Assembly: GCF_010671595.1 (NCBI RefSeq) | Contig: NZ_JAABOP010000006.1 | Span: forward strand, 78,079-142,078 | Source: Muriicola jejuensis | GTDB taxonomy: Bacteria; Bacteroidota; Bacteroidia; Flavobacteriales; Flavobacteriaceae | DNA: 64,000 nucleotides | Direction of reading: 5' to 3' | Shown here: positions 55,685-64,000 of the stretch, in pieces | How positions within the stretch are numbered: the stretch's first letter is position 1 | How the letters are laid out: each line of letters opens with the position of its first letter | Translations under genes and position numbers: made by a program | The notes under the pieces: generated by a model | Told to the model about the DNA's origin: nothing | Database searches by the model: none | Seen by the model: only the letters and a program-made list of their open reading frames with translations

Positions 55685-56350
55685 TCAGAGGGAATTATAA
55701 AAGGCGAGTATTTGAAGTACTTCCTCTTCCGTCCTCATCTTGTTTTTATTTTTTTTGGCAAAAGCCTCCACTTCTTTCTGATGGTCCGGGAGGGCGGACA
55801 AGATGTCCTTGCTTTTTATCCGAACTTCGACCCCTGCATTTCCTTCCGTTATCAGATAGTAGGTAAGGTCATCGTCAAATTTTGCGGGCTGGTCCTTGGA
55901 ATAGGAAGACGTAGCCTGTCGCTCTTCGATAAATTCCTTGCGTTGTCTGAGGAGGAGTCGAGCTTTTCCTTTGTTCTTTTCAATAAAGTAGGCTTTTTTG
56001 ATCGCCCCGTTATTCTTGTAATTTTCGATGAGATAGAGATTGCCATCAATTTCGGCACTGAGGTATTCTCGCTTGAGAAGGGTTATTACACCTTTGTCTG
56101 TTTTCATTTCGATCCCGTCCTGGTAGGCATTGTAACGCAACAGGCCGTTATAGGGGTCTTGCCCTTTCACAAATACCTTTCCCAGTGCAAACTCCTCATT
56201 TGCATATGGAGAACCCTGTACATTGGGGGGCAGATTATTGACCCCGCCCAGGGTGGTATTGTTGATGTATTCCGTGGGAAGGTCGATGTTCTGCCCATAG
56301 GCACAGGCGGCACCCATTACGAGAGCCAGCATAAAATTTCTTTTGATCAT
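55685..56350 (-). CDS. Exported protein of unknown function
   Basis: 221 residues with a signal peptide (MIKRNFMLALVMGAACAYGQ). The mature part has FVKGQDPYNGLLRYNAYQDG, then a beta-strand-rich region with many K/E/Y residues (AEIDGNLYLIENYKNNGAIK) and a helical acidic/basic C-terminus. Typical of small exported Bacteroidota proteins without an assigned family. It is transcribed on the minus strand downstream of the lipoprotein gene at 56426 (75 bases), with its own terminator. Confidence 0.7.
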   Translation of the reverse strand: MIKRNFMLALVMGAACAYGQNIDLPTEYINNTTLGGVNNLPPNVQGSPYANEEFALGKVFVKGQDPYNGLLRYNAYQDGIEMKTDKGVITLLKREYLSAEIDGNLYLIENYKNNGAIKKAYFIEKNKGKARLLLRQRKEFIEERQATSSYSKDQPAKFDDDLTYYLITEGNAGVEVRIKSKDILSALPDHQKEVEAFAKKNKNKMRTEEEVLQILAFYNSL

Positions 56351-56425
56351 GAATTACATTGTTTTATTTGCTGTAATGGTTTCAAAAACCATTCCAGTAT
56401 CGGTTTTTAAATTTGAATTCTGTCA

Positions 56426-57133
56426 TTATTGCACCCGGAATTCGAAAACCTCCGAAAGTGAGGTGTTACTCTGGCTGTCCCGGGAAAGGACCCGCCAGTA
56501 ATAAATCGTACCCGCATCTATGGTCGCGACAAAGGTGCTCTCGGTGGTGGTCCCCTGGGAGGCAAGTGCAGCGGTATCCGTCCCGAAGAAGACCTCGAAA
56601 TCCACAAGGTCATTATCCACATCGCTTCCTGCCCAGACCAGACTCACGTTTCCGGTGGCAGCAACTGTGGAACCCCTTTCCGGGCTAACTACTTCTGCAG
56701 GGAAAGGTGCGTAATTTTCCACCCCCGCTCCCTGGTTGTAAAACCTCCAGGTAGCACTCGTAGCAGTTTCATTGGTACCGTTGGCCCTGGAGATTACGAA
56801 CCACTCATAGGGAACCCCCCTGAGGAGGGTAAGGTCTGTACTGTTGGTGCTCACATTGGATCGGGCGGTATTGTTGTTGTCGAGGTTCCTGACATTCAGT
56901 TCATAAGTGTCGGCATTCTGTGCTTCCGTCCAGCGAAAGGTCACCGTGCTTTGGGTGGCATTCACAACCACGCCCTCATTGCACTCCGTGTTGTTGTCCG
57001 GGAAGATCAACGTAGCGGCCGAAGGGGGAGTCACCAAAACCGGTGGTTCCGGCTCCGGATCACCATTCCCACTACCCCCGCAGGAGACCAGGGCCAACAT
57101 CAGAATCCCCAGAATGGGTACTTCGTATCTCAT
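56426..57133 (-). CDS. FN3-like lipoprotein coupled to the T9SS cargo gene
   Basis: 235 residues. Lipoprotein signal with VSC, Cys18, then [13 protein letters not shown]. Two fibronectin type III-like domains follow, each ending with a Tyr-rich strand: [20 protein letters not shown] with [10 protein letters not shown], and [20 protein letters not shown] with [11 protein letters not shown]. Its ATG overlaps the stop of the large gene at 57130 by 4 bases (ATGA), so the two are translationally coupled and probably act together at the cell surface. Function unknown. Confidence 0.78.
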   Translation of the reverse strand: MRYEVPILGILMLALVSCGGSGNGDPEPEPPVLVTPPSAATLIFPDNNTECNEGVVVNATQSTVTFRWTEAQNADTYELNVRNLDNNNTARSNVSTNSTDLTLLRGVPYEWFVISRANGTNETATSATWRFYNQGAGVENYAPFPAEVVSPERGSTVAATGNVSLVWAGSDVDNDLVDFEVFFGTDTAALASQGTTTESTFVATIDAGTIYYWRVLSRDSQSNTSLSEVFEFRVQ

Positions 57134-60100
57134 TTTCGAATGATTTTATATGTGAGTAAACTGGTGGATGTCCTTACATTCAGGAGATAGATCCCCCTGG
57201 AAAGTGCATCCACATTAAAGCGTATTTCGTTGTTCTGTGCGCTGTATTTCTTGCGGAACACCGTTTTTCCATTGAGGTCGAACAATGCCACCTCTACCTG
57301 GTCCGAGCTGTTGTTCCCCAGGTAGATATTGAGATCGCCTGAGGAGATCGGGTTGGGGTAGATCAGGAGTTCATCGCTGAGGCGGATGACCTCCTCATAC
57401 ACCCCCTGGCAGTCCTTATCCGTTCTCACGGTCAGTATGTTTTCAGCTTTGGACAGGGAAAGGGTGATCTGGCTTTCATCAGTGCGGTAGACCTCTCCGT
57501 TGAGATTGATGGTATAGGCCTTTCCTCCGGACAGATCCAGGGTCACCTTATTGTCAAAAGAGTCTACCTTGGAGGAAACGGACAGGTCTTCCGGTTCTGA
57601 AACGGTGAGGAAGAAACAGGACTCATAGTTTGCCTGTCCTTCTACGGTGATACAGACCTCGTAGATACCCGCCTGCAGATTTTCAACAGTCAGAATATCG
57701 GTGAACCCAAGACTTTCGTTTAGTCCGGCACCGATCACGGTAGCCGTGTAATTGAGGACTTCCAGGGTTTCAACGGTAATGCTGCCATCATTATTTCCAC
57801 GGCAGGTCTCCCCTGTGCTGAGCAGTCTGAAATTGTTCGAAGGCAGGCTGAAGACCTCGCAACCGTTCACATCCACCACGGCTCCCTGAGGGGTATTGTC
57901 GCAAAGATCGTTCCCGTTGGGTACTCCATCGTTATCTGCATCATCGTCACAAACATCACCGATTCCGTCCCCGTCGGCATCCTCCTGGTTGGGATTCGCA
58001 ACAAGAGGACAGTTGTCGTCCACGTCAAGGATCCCGTCATTGTCGTCATCCGTATCACAAGCATCCCCCTGTCCGTCGCCATCGGTATCGGTCTGACTCG
58101 CATTGCCCACCAGCGGGCAGTTGTCATCCACATCGAGCACACCGTCATTGTCGTCATCCTCGTCATCCTGAAAGCCTTCTACCACCAGATCATCGATAAT
58201 AACACCTTCCTGGGTAACCGAAGGGTCGGAATGGAAAACGATCCGGAAGATCACATTGGATTCGCCCGTAAGGTCGGGTTCCCCCAGGGCTGCATTCGCA
58301 GTGAAGTCATAGGCGTATTCCTTCATGGTGGCGTCCGTACCGGTCCACTGTGCACCCGGGCAGTTCTGGCAGTCGTCCTCTGCCCCGGAACTCTCATTGG
58401 TACGGTCACTGTTGTACCAATTGGGCTGACTATTGATATTTCCCAGAACCTGCCAGTTGGCCCCATCGTCTGTGGTGTATTCCACGTACACGATATCGAA
58501 ATTGATCTCGAGGTCGAACGCCATCTGGAATTTCAGGACAGGCGCCAGTATGCTGGATAGTTCGTAACAATCACTCACGAGGTAGGCAAGGGTTCCATCC
58601 GGGTGATCCCCGTCGAGATTTGTACCATAAACTTGTGTCCCGGAACTCGCCTGGTTCAGCAAGGTTCCCTGAGGCACCCCTCTTTCCCAAACCGGGGTAC
58701 TACCCCCATCATTGTACGTGTTGAGCGCGTCTGCAGCAGTTTCAAAAGTATTGATCGCCCCTCCTAGCCCAAAATCGTTCACGTAGAAGATATGTGAGAC
58801 CGTGTTATTGTCCGCAAAGGCGTCATTGGAGATGAAAACCGATACCTCCAGGGTATAGGCACCTATGGTTGAAAGACTGAGGGAGGGTAGTGACAGGGTC
58901 GTGTTCTCATCGCTGCTCAAGGTTACCGGGGCATTGAAATTCTGAGGGCTGCCGCCATTCAGCCTGTAGGTCACATCTACGGAAGTAATTGGGTTCAGTC
59001 CGTTGTTCTCCACCACGATCTCCGGAAAGATCTCCCCGCAAAGGAACAGATCGTTGGCAGGGGAAAGGGATACCAGTCTGACGTCATTATCCGGGACCTG
59101 AATGGGTATGGGGGATTGCCATACCCCTCTGCCGTAAGTGGAAGCGGTTATGAGCTCGTCGTCCAGGCTGATGTCGAGGTCGCTGATGGCCACACTTGGG
59201 AGATTAGTAAAATAGTCTTCCCATTCTGTAGCCGTGCCATTTATCAAAGAGTCATCCGTCCGATAGACCCCCAGGCTGGTGCCTACAAAAATAGGGTTGT
59301 CTGTGTGTCGGCCCTGGTGGACGACGGAGAAAAAGGCCTGGTCTGAAGGGAGATTTCCGGTAATATCCTCATCGGGACCTGCATCCCCGTTGGCATTGAC
59401 GGGGACCTTGTAGACCTTTCGGGTAACCCCTTGTTGCTCAGACTGGGACCTTCCTACCCTCCGGGAGGTGATTACATAGATGGCCGAACCGTCATTGGTA
59501 TTTACGGCTATGTCCGATATCTCGGCTCCGGCATTGAAAAAAGCTGTAAAGGTTTGACCCCCATCATCACTTCTCTGCACGAAATTCCCTTCGGCGGCAT
59601 AGATCACCAATGGATTACTTGGGTCGACCTCCAGATCATCAATACCCCCTGTCGTACTCGGAATAGTGTATAATTTTTGCCAACTAGAACCTTCCAGTTT
59701 GTACACGGCATCGAATCCTGAATACACATCCCCTGTGCTGCTGATAGCCAGAGGAGTGATCCAGTTACCCTGTATGGTGTTGTTTTGTGAGTCCCTGGGT
59801 GGACCTACAAAGCCGATAGACTGGCCAGAATTCGATGACACATTCAGGGATCCGCCGAACTGAGTAAAGCCGTACACCAGATTGTCGTTGTTGGGATCGA
59901 TCACATTGTCCATTCCATCGCCCCCGTGATAGTTCTTCCATTCCCCGTTCTGGAGGATCTGGCCTCCGTTGTCCTGCAATCCGCCTATCATTTTGGTGGC
60001 ATTGTTCGGGGAGACAGAAAGACGGTAGAATTGTCCCACAGCCATACCTGCCGTGTAATCCGTAAAACTGGCCCCTCCGTTGGTAGATCGATAAATGCCC

Positions 60101-61476
60101 CCGTCCGTACAGGCAAAGACCTGGTCGTTGAAGATCTTTATGGTATGGATGTCTGCATGCGTATAGGCGCTGTTGTTTACAAACCACTGGTTGAGGCGGG
60201 TAAAGGAATTTCCCCCGTTTACGCTCTTCCAGATGTTGAGGCAGCCCATATAGATTTCGTTGGCATTGGTGGGGGAGACCTCAAGGGCCAGGTCGAACCA
60301 GGCCTGGCTCGATTCCATGATGTTGGTGGTGTTAGGGCTTTGGGTGAATGTCTGGCCGCTGTTGGTGGATTTATATAGCCCCTGAAAGCTGAAATTACTT
60401 GATCCTGTATTGGCAGAAAGTATATACAGTACTTCAGGGTTAGCTGCAGAAACACCCAGCAAGGCCCTGCCCGAATTTGTCGGCAAGACGACATTTTGTC
60501 CGGTCTCCTCATTTCTCAGATTGGAAAATGTTGCCCCGCCGTTTGTGGATTTGTAGAAATTAATCTGGTTTCCACTTCCACCTAAATAACGACCTACGAT
60601 GGCATAAACGGTATTGGGATCTCCCGGTTTTAGCTTTAAATCTGCAATATAACCGCTAAGCAAGGGGCTGCCCCATGTGACACCGGCATCCGTACTTTTG
60701 TAAAGTCCTGTATTGGTAGCAACCCACAACACGTTCGAGTCCGTTGGGTCTATTAGGATCACCGTCATCAGCGTATTGACATTCGAAGTGGATGGGTTTA
60801 GTCCGGTCTCCTGCCAGGTGGCACCCCCATCCAAAGATTTGAATACACCCACACTGTAGGAATCGGCGGCGTCATCATCCCCTGTGGCTATGTAGATGAT
60901 ATTGGAATTCTTGGGATCCACGGCTATACTGGAAACCCCGATCTGAGGGAAGTTGTCGAAGAGGTTGGTCCAGGTAGCTCCGGCATCCGTGGTCTTCCAG
61001 ATACCCCCGGCAGGTGCCCCCACATACCAGATATTTGGGTTATTGGGGTCTACCTCAATGGCATTGGTCCGTCCGGTTCCGGGTAGTCTGCCTGAAAAGA
61101 TACCGACCTGTTGGGGGCCTGCCGATGTCCAGGCACTCGTCGGGTTGGTGGTCATCCCCTGGCGGTTCTGTTTGTTCTCCCAGGTCTGCCAGAGCTGTTT
61201 AGGGGTGGGTAGATACCCTCGTGAATCCACAAAATGCATCCAGTAGTTTTCCCACCGTTTAAAGGGTTTAAACCCGCTTCCCTTGGCGTTGGGATCCCGG
61301 TCCTTCCAATAGGTTTCGAAAGCTTCTGAGATCTCGTAGATCGTTTTGGGTTGTTCAGGGGAAAGCGTATTGAATTGACTCCCATCCGGCCCTGCCAGCC
61401 AGGGGGCGTTCTGATTGAACTGGGCATGGGAAAAGGAGCCCGCCAACAGGCAGAGCAAGAGTAATTTTCTTATCAT
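57130..61476 (-). CDS. T9SS-exported BNR/sortilin-like repeat protein with thrombospondin-3 repeats
   Basis: 1448 residues from the ATG at 61476 ([20 protein letters not shown]). Layout: signal peptide; a long beta-propeller region of sortilin/BNR type (repeats such as [20 protein letters not shown] and [20 protein letters not shown]) to about residue 800; beta-sandwich domains; calcium-binding thrombospondin type 3 repeats ([20 protein letters not shown] and two more, DADGDGIGD); an Ig-like domain; and a C-terminal type A sorting domain ([20 protein letters not shown], ending [10 protein letters not shown]). The sorting domain means export and attachment through the type IX system. Role is probably adhesion or glycan/protein binding. 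Followed by a coupled FN3 lipoprotein gene. Confidence 0.88.
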   Translation of the reverse strand: MIRKLLLLCLLAGSFSHAQFNQNAPWLAGPDGSQFNTLSPEQPKTIYEISEAFETYWKDRDPNAKGSGFKPFKRWENYWMHFVDSRGYLPTPKQLWQTWENKQNRQGMTTNPTSAWTSAGPQQVGIFSGRLPGTGRTNAIEVDPNNPNIWYVGAPAGGIWKTTDAGATWTNLFDNFPQIGVSSIAVDPKNSNIIYIATGDDDAADSYSVGVFKSLDGGATWQETGLNPSTSNVNTLMTVILIDPTDSNVLWVATNTGLYKSTDAGVTWGSPLLSGYIADLKLKPGDPNTVYAIVGRYLGGSGNQINFYKSTNGGATFSNLRNEETGQNVVLPTNSGRALLGVSAANPEVLYILSANTGSSNFSFQGLYKSTNSGQTFTQSPNTTNIMESSQAWFDLALEVSPTNANEIYMGCLNIWKSVNGGNSFTRLNQWFVNNSAYTHADIHTIKIFNDQVFACTDGGIYRSTNGGASFTDYTAGMAVGQFYRLSVSPNNATKMIGGLQDNGGQILQNGEWKNYHGGDGMDNVIDPNNDNLVYGFTQFGGSLNVSSNSGQSIGFVGPPRDSQNNTIQGNWITPLAISSTGDVYSGFDAVYKLEGSSWQKLYTIPSTTGGIDDLEVDPSNPLVIYAAEGNFVQRSDDGGQTFTAFFNAGAEISDIAVNTNDGSAIYVITSRRVGRSQSEQQGVTRKVYKVPVNANGDAGPDEDITGNLPSDQAFFSVVHQGRHTDNPIFVGTSLGVYRTDDSLINGTATEWEDYFTNLPSVAISDLDISLDDELITASTYGRGVWQSPIPIQVPDNDVRLVSLSPANDLFLCGEIFPEIVVENNGLNPITSVDVTYRLNGGSPQNFNAPVTLSSDENTTLSLPSLSLSTIGAYTLEVSVFISNDAFADNNTVSHIFYVNDFGLGGAINTFETAADALNTYNDGGSTPVWERGVPQGTLLNQASSGTQVYGTNLDGDHPDGTLAYLVSDCYELSSILAPVLKFQMAFDLEINFDIVYVEYTTDDGANWQVLGNINSQPNWYNSDRTNESSGAEDDCQNCPGAQWTGTDATMKEYAYDFTANAALGEPDLTGESNVIFRIVFHSDPSVTQEGVIIDDLVVEGFQDDEDDDNDGVLDVDDNCPLVGNASQTDTDGDGQGDACDTDDDNDGILDVDDNCPLVANPNQEDADGDGIGDVCDDDADNDGVPNGNDLCDNTPQGAVVDVNGCEVFSLPSNNFRLLSTGETCRGNNDGSITVETLEVLNYTATVIGAGLNESLGFTDILTVENLQAGIYEVCITVEGQANYESCFFLTVSEPEDLSVSSKVDSFDNKVTLDLSGGKAYTINLNGEVYRTDESQITLSLSKAENILTVRTDKDCQGVYEEVIRLSDELLIYPNPISSGDLNIYLGNNSSDQVEVALFDLNGKTVFRKKYSAQNNEIRFNVDALSRGIYLLNVRTSTSLLTYKIIRK

Positions 61477-61633
61477 GCTAATTTTTTGGTCTAATATCCC
61501 TAAAATTTCGGGATTATTCAATTTTTTTAGTTCTATGTATGCCTTTTTTAAGGATTATGTAGTGAGGCTGCCCAAGATAAACAATAGCGGACTATTCTTA
61601 CAGAAGTTTCACACTTCTTTAGGACGAAAAAAG

Positions 61634-61641
61634 TACCTTTG
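61634..61641 (+). promoter_or_regulatory. -7 element of the putative porin gene
   Basis: TACCTTTG, a full TAnnTTTG match, 16 bases before the ATG at 61658. Upstream there is no exact TTG at the expected spacing (ACTTCTTTA at that place), so the -33 element is weak. Confidence 0.5.
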
Positions 61642-61657
61642 CCGGAGTCGACTAGTT

Positions 61658-63634
61658 ATGAGGTACCTGTTTACAATTTTATTACTCCTGGCCATTATTC
61701 CTGGAACGTCCCAGGATAAGTTGCCACCTCCTGGGAAAGAAAAAGATTCTGCACAGTTCAGAAAACAAAACCTCAGGCCGTCCTTAAGTACAGGGTCAGA
61801 AGAACCCGTCAATAAGATCGAGGAATACAAGATCATCTCGTATTCCAGGGATACCACGTATCTCGATACTACCCTTACAATTCAGAAAGAATACAGTTAC
61901 AATTACCTGAGACGGGATGATTTCGAACTCATGCCCTTTGCCAACGTAGGTCAGCCATACAACCATCTCGGCATAGATCCGGCCAGGATCAACCTGTATC
62001 CTTTACTCGGGGCACGTGCCAGGCATTTCAACTACCTGGAGAAAGAGGATATAGCGTATTACAACGTCCCTACGCCTATGACGGATCTGTTCTTTAAGAC
62101 CACTTTTGAACAGGGGCAGCTACTCGATGCGATGATCACCTTCAATACCTCTCCCAGGTTTAATTTTTCTATTGCCTATAAGGGATTCCGATCCCTGGGG
62201 AAATACCAGTACAGTCAGATGGAATCTGGAAATTTCAGGACCACTGCCAATTACCTTTCAAAGAACCGGCGGTATGCCCTAAGGGCCCACATTACCGGCC
62301 AGGACATTCTGGGAGAAGAGAATGGGGGGCTGATAGCCAAGGAGTTGCAATTTGAATCCGAGGATCCGGAATTCCAGGACCGGTCACGGATAGATGTTTT
62401 CTTTACGAATGCCCGCAATAAGGTGTTGGGGAAAAGGTACTTTCTGGACCACCGGTATGCTTTGGCCAGGAAAAAAGATTCAGTATCGGATTCCTCATTG
62501 GGGATAGGCCATGAATTTACGTACGAGACCAAGTACTATCAGTTTCAGCAGGATGCCCAGAACGACTATTTTGGTGAAGACCTTTTTAGTCCGATCGATG
62601 ACAAGGCTACCCTGAAGACCTTTTTCAACCAGGTAAGTCTGGACTATTCCAACAAATTCCTGGGGAGTATAAAGGGATTTGTGAACTGGTACCAGTACAA
62701 CTACTTCTTCAACAGCCTGCTGATCACGGAAGGGGGTACCATCCCCAACCAGCTCAGGGGAGATGAACTCTCGGTGGGAGGGAGTTACAGCAAGCGAATA
62801 GGTCCATTTTCTATAGATGGTAACCTGGCTTACGGGATCACAGGGGATCTGACCAATTATATTTTTGACGCTTCTGCCGGGCTGGAGATCAACGAGGGGA
62901 ACACCGTCCGGTTCAGTGTACACTCTTCTTCCCGTAAACCCAACTTTAATTTTCTGCTGTACCAGTCAGATTACGCGAATTACAACTGGTACAATGCGGA
63001 ACTCTTCGAAGATGAGAGCGTACAAAGCCTGAAATTCGACCTGAGATCAGAGGTCTGGGGAAACCTAACAGCCCAGTATTCCATCACGGATAACTACACT
63101 TATTTTTCCTCCAATGCGACAGAACAACAGATTGCGGATGGGGCGGAGAACGCCTTTGTGACCCCCAAACAGGAGGGGAGTTCCGTGAATCATTTGAAGG
63201 TAAAATACGCAAAGGAATTCAGGTTCGGAAAATGGGCGCTGAACAATACGGTTATGTATCAGGAAGTTACCCAGGACAACCGGGTATTGAACTTGCCCCA
63301 GCTAGTGACCCGCAATACGCTCTATTTTTCAAGTGATGTTTTTAAAAGGGCCATGTTCCTGCAGACGGGGGTGACCTTTAAATATTTTACAGCCTACAAC
63401 ATGGATGCTTACAATCCCTTACTGGGGGAATTCTATGTGCAGAACCGGGAGGAGCTGGGCGCTTTTCCCATGCTCGACTTCTTTATCAACGCCAAGGTGC
63501 GTCAGACGCGGATCTATCTCAAGGCTGAACATTTTAATTCCTCCTTTACGGGAAATACCTTTTATGCGGCTCCCGGGTATCCCTATCGCGATTTTGTGAT
63601 CCGGTTCGGACTGGTCTGGAATTTCTTTTCCTGA
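61658..63634 (+). CDS. Putative outer-membrane porin (Porin_10 type)
   Basis: 658 residues from the ATG at 61658 (MRYLFTILLLLAIIPGTSQD), chosen for its signal peptide and the -7 element just upstream; the open frame extends further 5' into the divergent T9SS gene. The mature protein starts with a charged linker, then KEYSYNYLRRDDFELMPFAN and GARARHFNYLEKEDIAYYNV, the conserved beginning of Bacteroidota putative porins, followed by some 16-20 amphipathic strands and a terminal strand RDFVIRFGLVWNFFS with final aromatic pair. It is likely an outer-membrane channel; ligand unknown. Confidence 0.85.
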   Translation: MRYLFTILLLLAIIPGTSQDKLPPPGKEKDSAQFRKQNLRPSLSTGSEEPVNKIEEYKIISYSRDTTYLDTTLTIQKEYSYNYLRRDDFELMPFANVGQPYNHLGIDPARINLYPLLGARARHFNYLEKEDIAYYNVPTPMTDLFFKTTFEQGQLLDAMITFNTSPRFNFSIAYKGFRSLGKYQYSQMESGNFRTTANYLSKNRRYALRAHITGQDILGEENGGLIAKELQFESEDPEFQDRSRIDVFFTNARNKVLGKRYFLDHRYALARKKDSVSDSSLGIGHEFTYETKYYQFQQDAQNDYFGEDLFSPIDDKATLKTFFNQVSLDYSNKFLGSIKGFVNWYQYNYFFNSLLITEGGTIPNQLRGDELSVGGSYSKRIGPFSIDGNLAYGITGDLTNYIFDASAGLEINEGNTVRFSVHSSSRKPNFNFLLYQSDYANYNWYNAELFEDESVQSLKFDLRSEVWGNLTAQYSITDNYTYFSSNATEQQIADGAENAFVTPKQEGSSVNHLKVKYAKEFRFGKWALNNTVMYQEVTQDNRVLNLPQLVTRNTLYFSSDVFKRAMFLQTGVTFKYFTAYNMDAYNPLLGEFYVQNREELGAFPMLDFFINAKVRQTRIYLKAEHFNSSFTGNTFYAAPGYPYRDFVIRFGLVWNFFS

Positions 63635-63699
63635 AAAAAGCAGGGGGAATAAAAATTTTTCTTCCAAAATCACATCTCATTATCAAGGGTTTAGAAAGC

Positions 63700-63765
63700 T
63701 GATTTTTAAATCAAAAAATTTTTCTCGCTATGAGTTGTGCAACCGAAAAAAGGGTTCTATATTTG
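63700..63765 (+). promoter_or_regulatory. Ribosomal RNA operon promoter with AT-rich upstream element
   Basis: TTG at 63735-63737, a 20-base spacer and TATATTTG at 63758-63765 form a full Bacteroidota promoter. Immediately upstream, 63700-63728 is almost pure A/T (AAATCAAAAAATTTTTC), like an UP element. Transcription should start a few bases after 63770. Confidence 0.75.
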
Positions 63766-63978
63766 CACCCGCTTAACGAGGGATCGTTGGGTGTAAAGAG
63801 TAAGAAAGACAAGTTCATTGATATATTGGTAGACAGCGAATTAAGCCATAGATGGCGCTTTAGGGTGTCGTTGTATGGATTGATTAAGATTCTTTAAAGA
63901 TTTAAGGAAACACAAAGAACCGTTTTGAGGCGGGACAGCTTTTGAGGGTTATTGCATTGATGAGATATTAATGTTATA
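63766..63978 (+). other. 16S rRNA leader with boxA-like elements
   Basis: 213 bases of leader between promoter and mature 16S start. GTTCATTGATATATTGG at 63813-63829 matches the leader segment conserved in flavobacterial rRNA operons, and GATTCTTTAAAGA near 63888-63900 resembles boxA, the antitermination signal. No open frame is present. Confidence 0.65.
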
Positions 63979-64000
63979 ACGATGAAGAGTTTGATCCTGG
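63979..64000 (+). rRNA. rrs: 16S rRNA, 5' end (partial)
   Basis: The window ends with GATGAAGAGTTTGATCCTGG, the universal 16S start (primer 27F region). By alignment with the E. coli numbering the mature 5' end is near 63979. Only 22 bases are inside the window. Confidence 0.93.

Noticed and set aside
61415..61657. Upstream extension of the porin frame by 81 codons
   Set aside because: It overlaps the divergent T9SS gene start, and the signal peptide and -7 element place the true start at 61658.

Overview
The window is chromosomal DNA from a member of the Flavobacteriaceae (Bacteroidota), genus not determined. Supporting signs are a SusC/SusD pair, a type IX secretion (T9SS) C-terminal sorting domain, many short-signal lipoproteins with acidic residues after the cysteine, DUF6090 and GSCFA proteins, the long Bacteroidota form of phenylalanine hydroxylase, and promoters of the TTG-N19-21-TAnnTTTG type. 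The window opens in the last codons of katG and closes on the first bases of a 16S rRNA gene.

1-13.6 kb is accessory-like. It holds three DUF6090 membrane proteins (one interrupted by an in-frame TAG), an NTF2-like lipoprotein, a GH16 beta-glucanase lipoprotein, a MscS-type channel, a DUF481 protein, a serine hydrolase, a GNAT acetyltransferase also interrupted by TAG, and a divergent pair: a membrane-anchored TPR-HTH regulator and a lipoprotein related to cholesterol-dependent cytolysins. The space between this pair carries two copies of TGTCCAT-N4-TGTCCAT, one in front of each gene. This regulator/toxin-like locus is the best candidate in the window for an undescribed system.

13.6-14.8 kb is a gene-free block of repeats made from modules that resemble the 3' end and terminator of the adjacent initiator tRNA gene. 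14.9-32.7 kb is mostly housekeeping: an alanine/glycine symporter, era, der, two TPM proteins with LemA, a MerR regulator, an M23 peptidase, alaS, a GSCFA protein, phenylalanine hydroxylase, a PLP desulfhydrase/deaminase, a GH73-LysM hydrolase and hemL. Two small genes, a DUF5522 protein and (further on) a YqaE/Pmp3 peptide, fit here as well.

32.7-49.3 kb mixes envelope proteins (Spy-like protein, large zinc metalloprotease, DASS transporter, PKD lipoprotein, OmpA protein, large lipoprotein) with lysS, lipB and rnhB. It includes two neighbouring exported proteins built from an acidic repeat, FDTxxYLPEGFDPY, that I do not recognise. 49.4-54.9 kb is a SusC-SusD-lipoprotein operon without linked enzymes. 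55.7-63.6 kb has a T9SS-exported BNR/thrombospondin-3 protein translationally coupled to a lipoprotein, and a Bacteroidota putative porin. The final 360 bases are the promoter and leader of an rRNA operon.

No prophage, insertion sequence or CRISPR array was seen.
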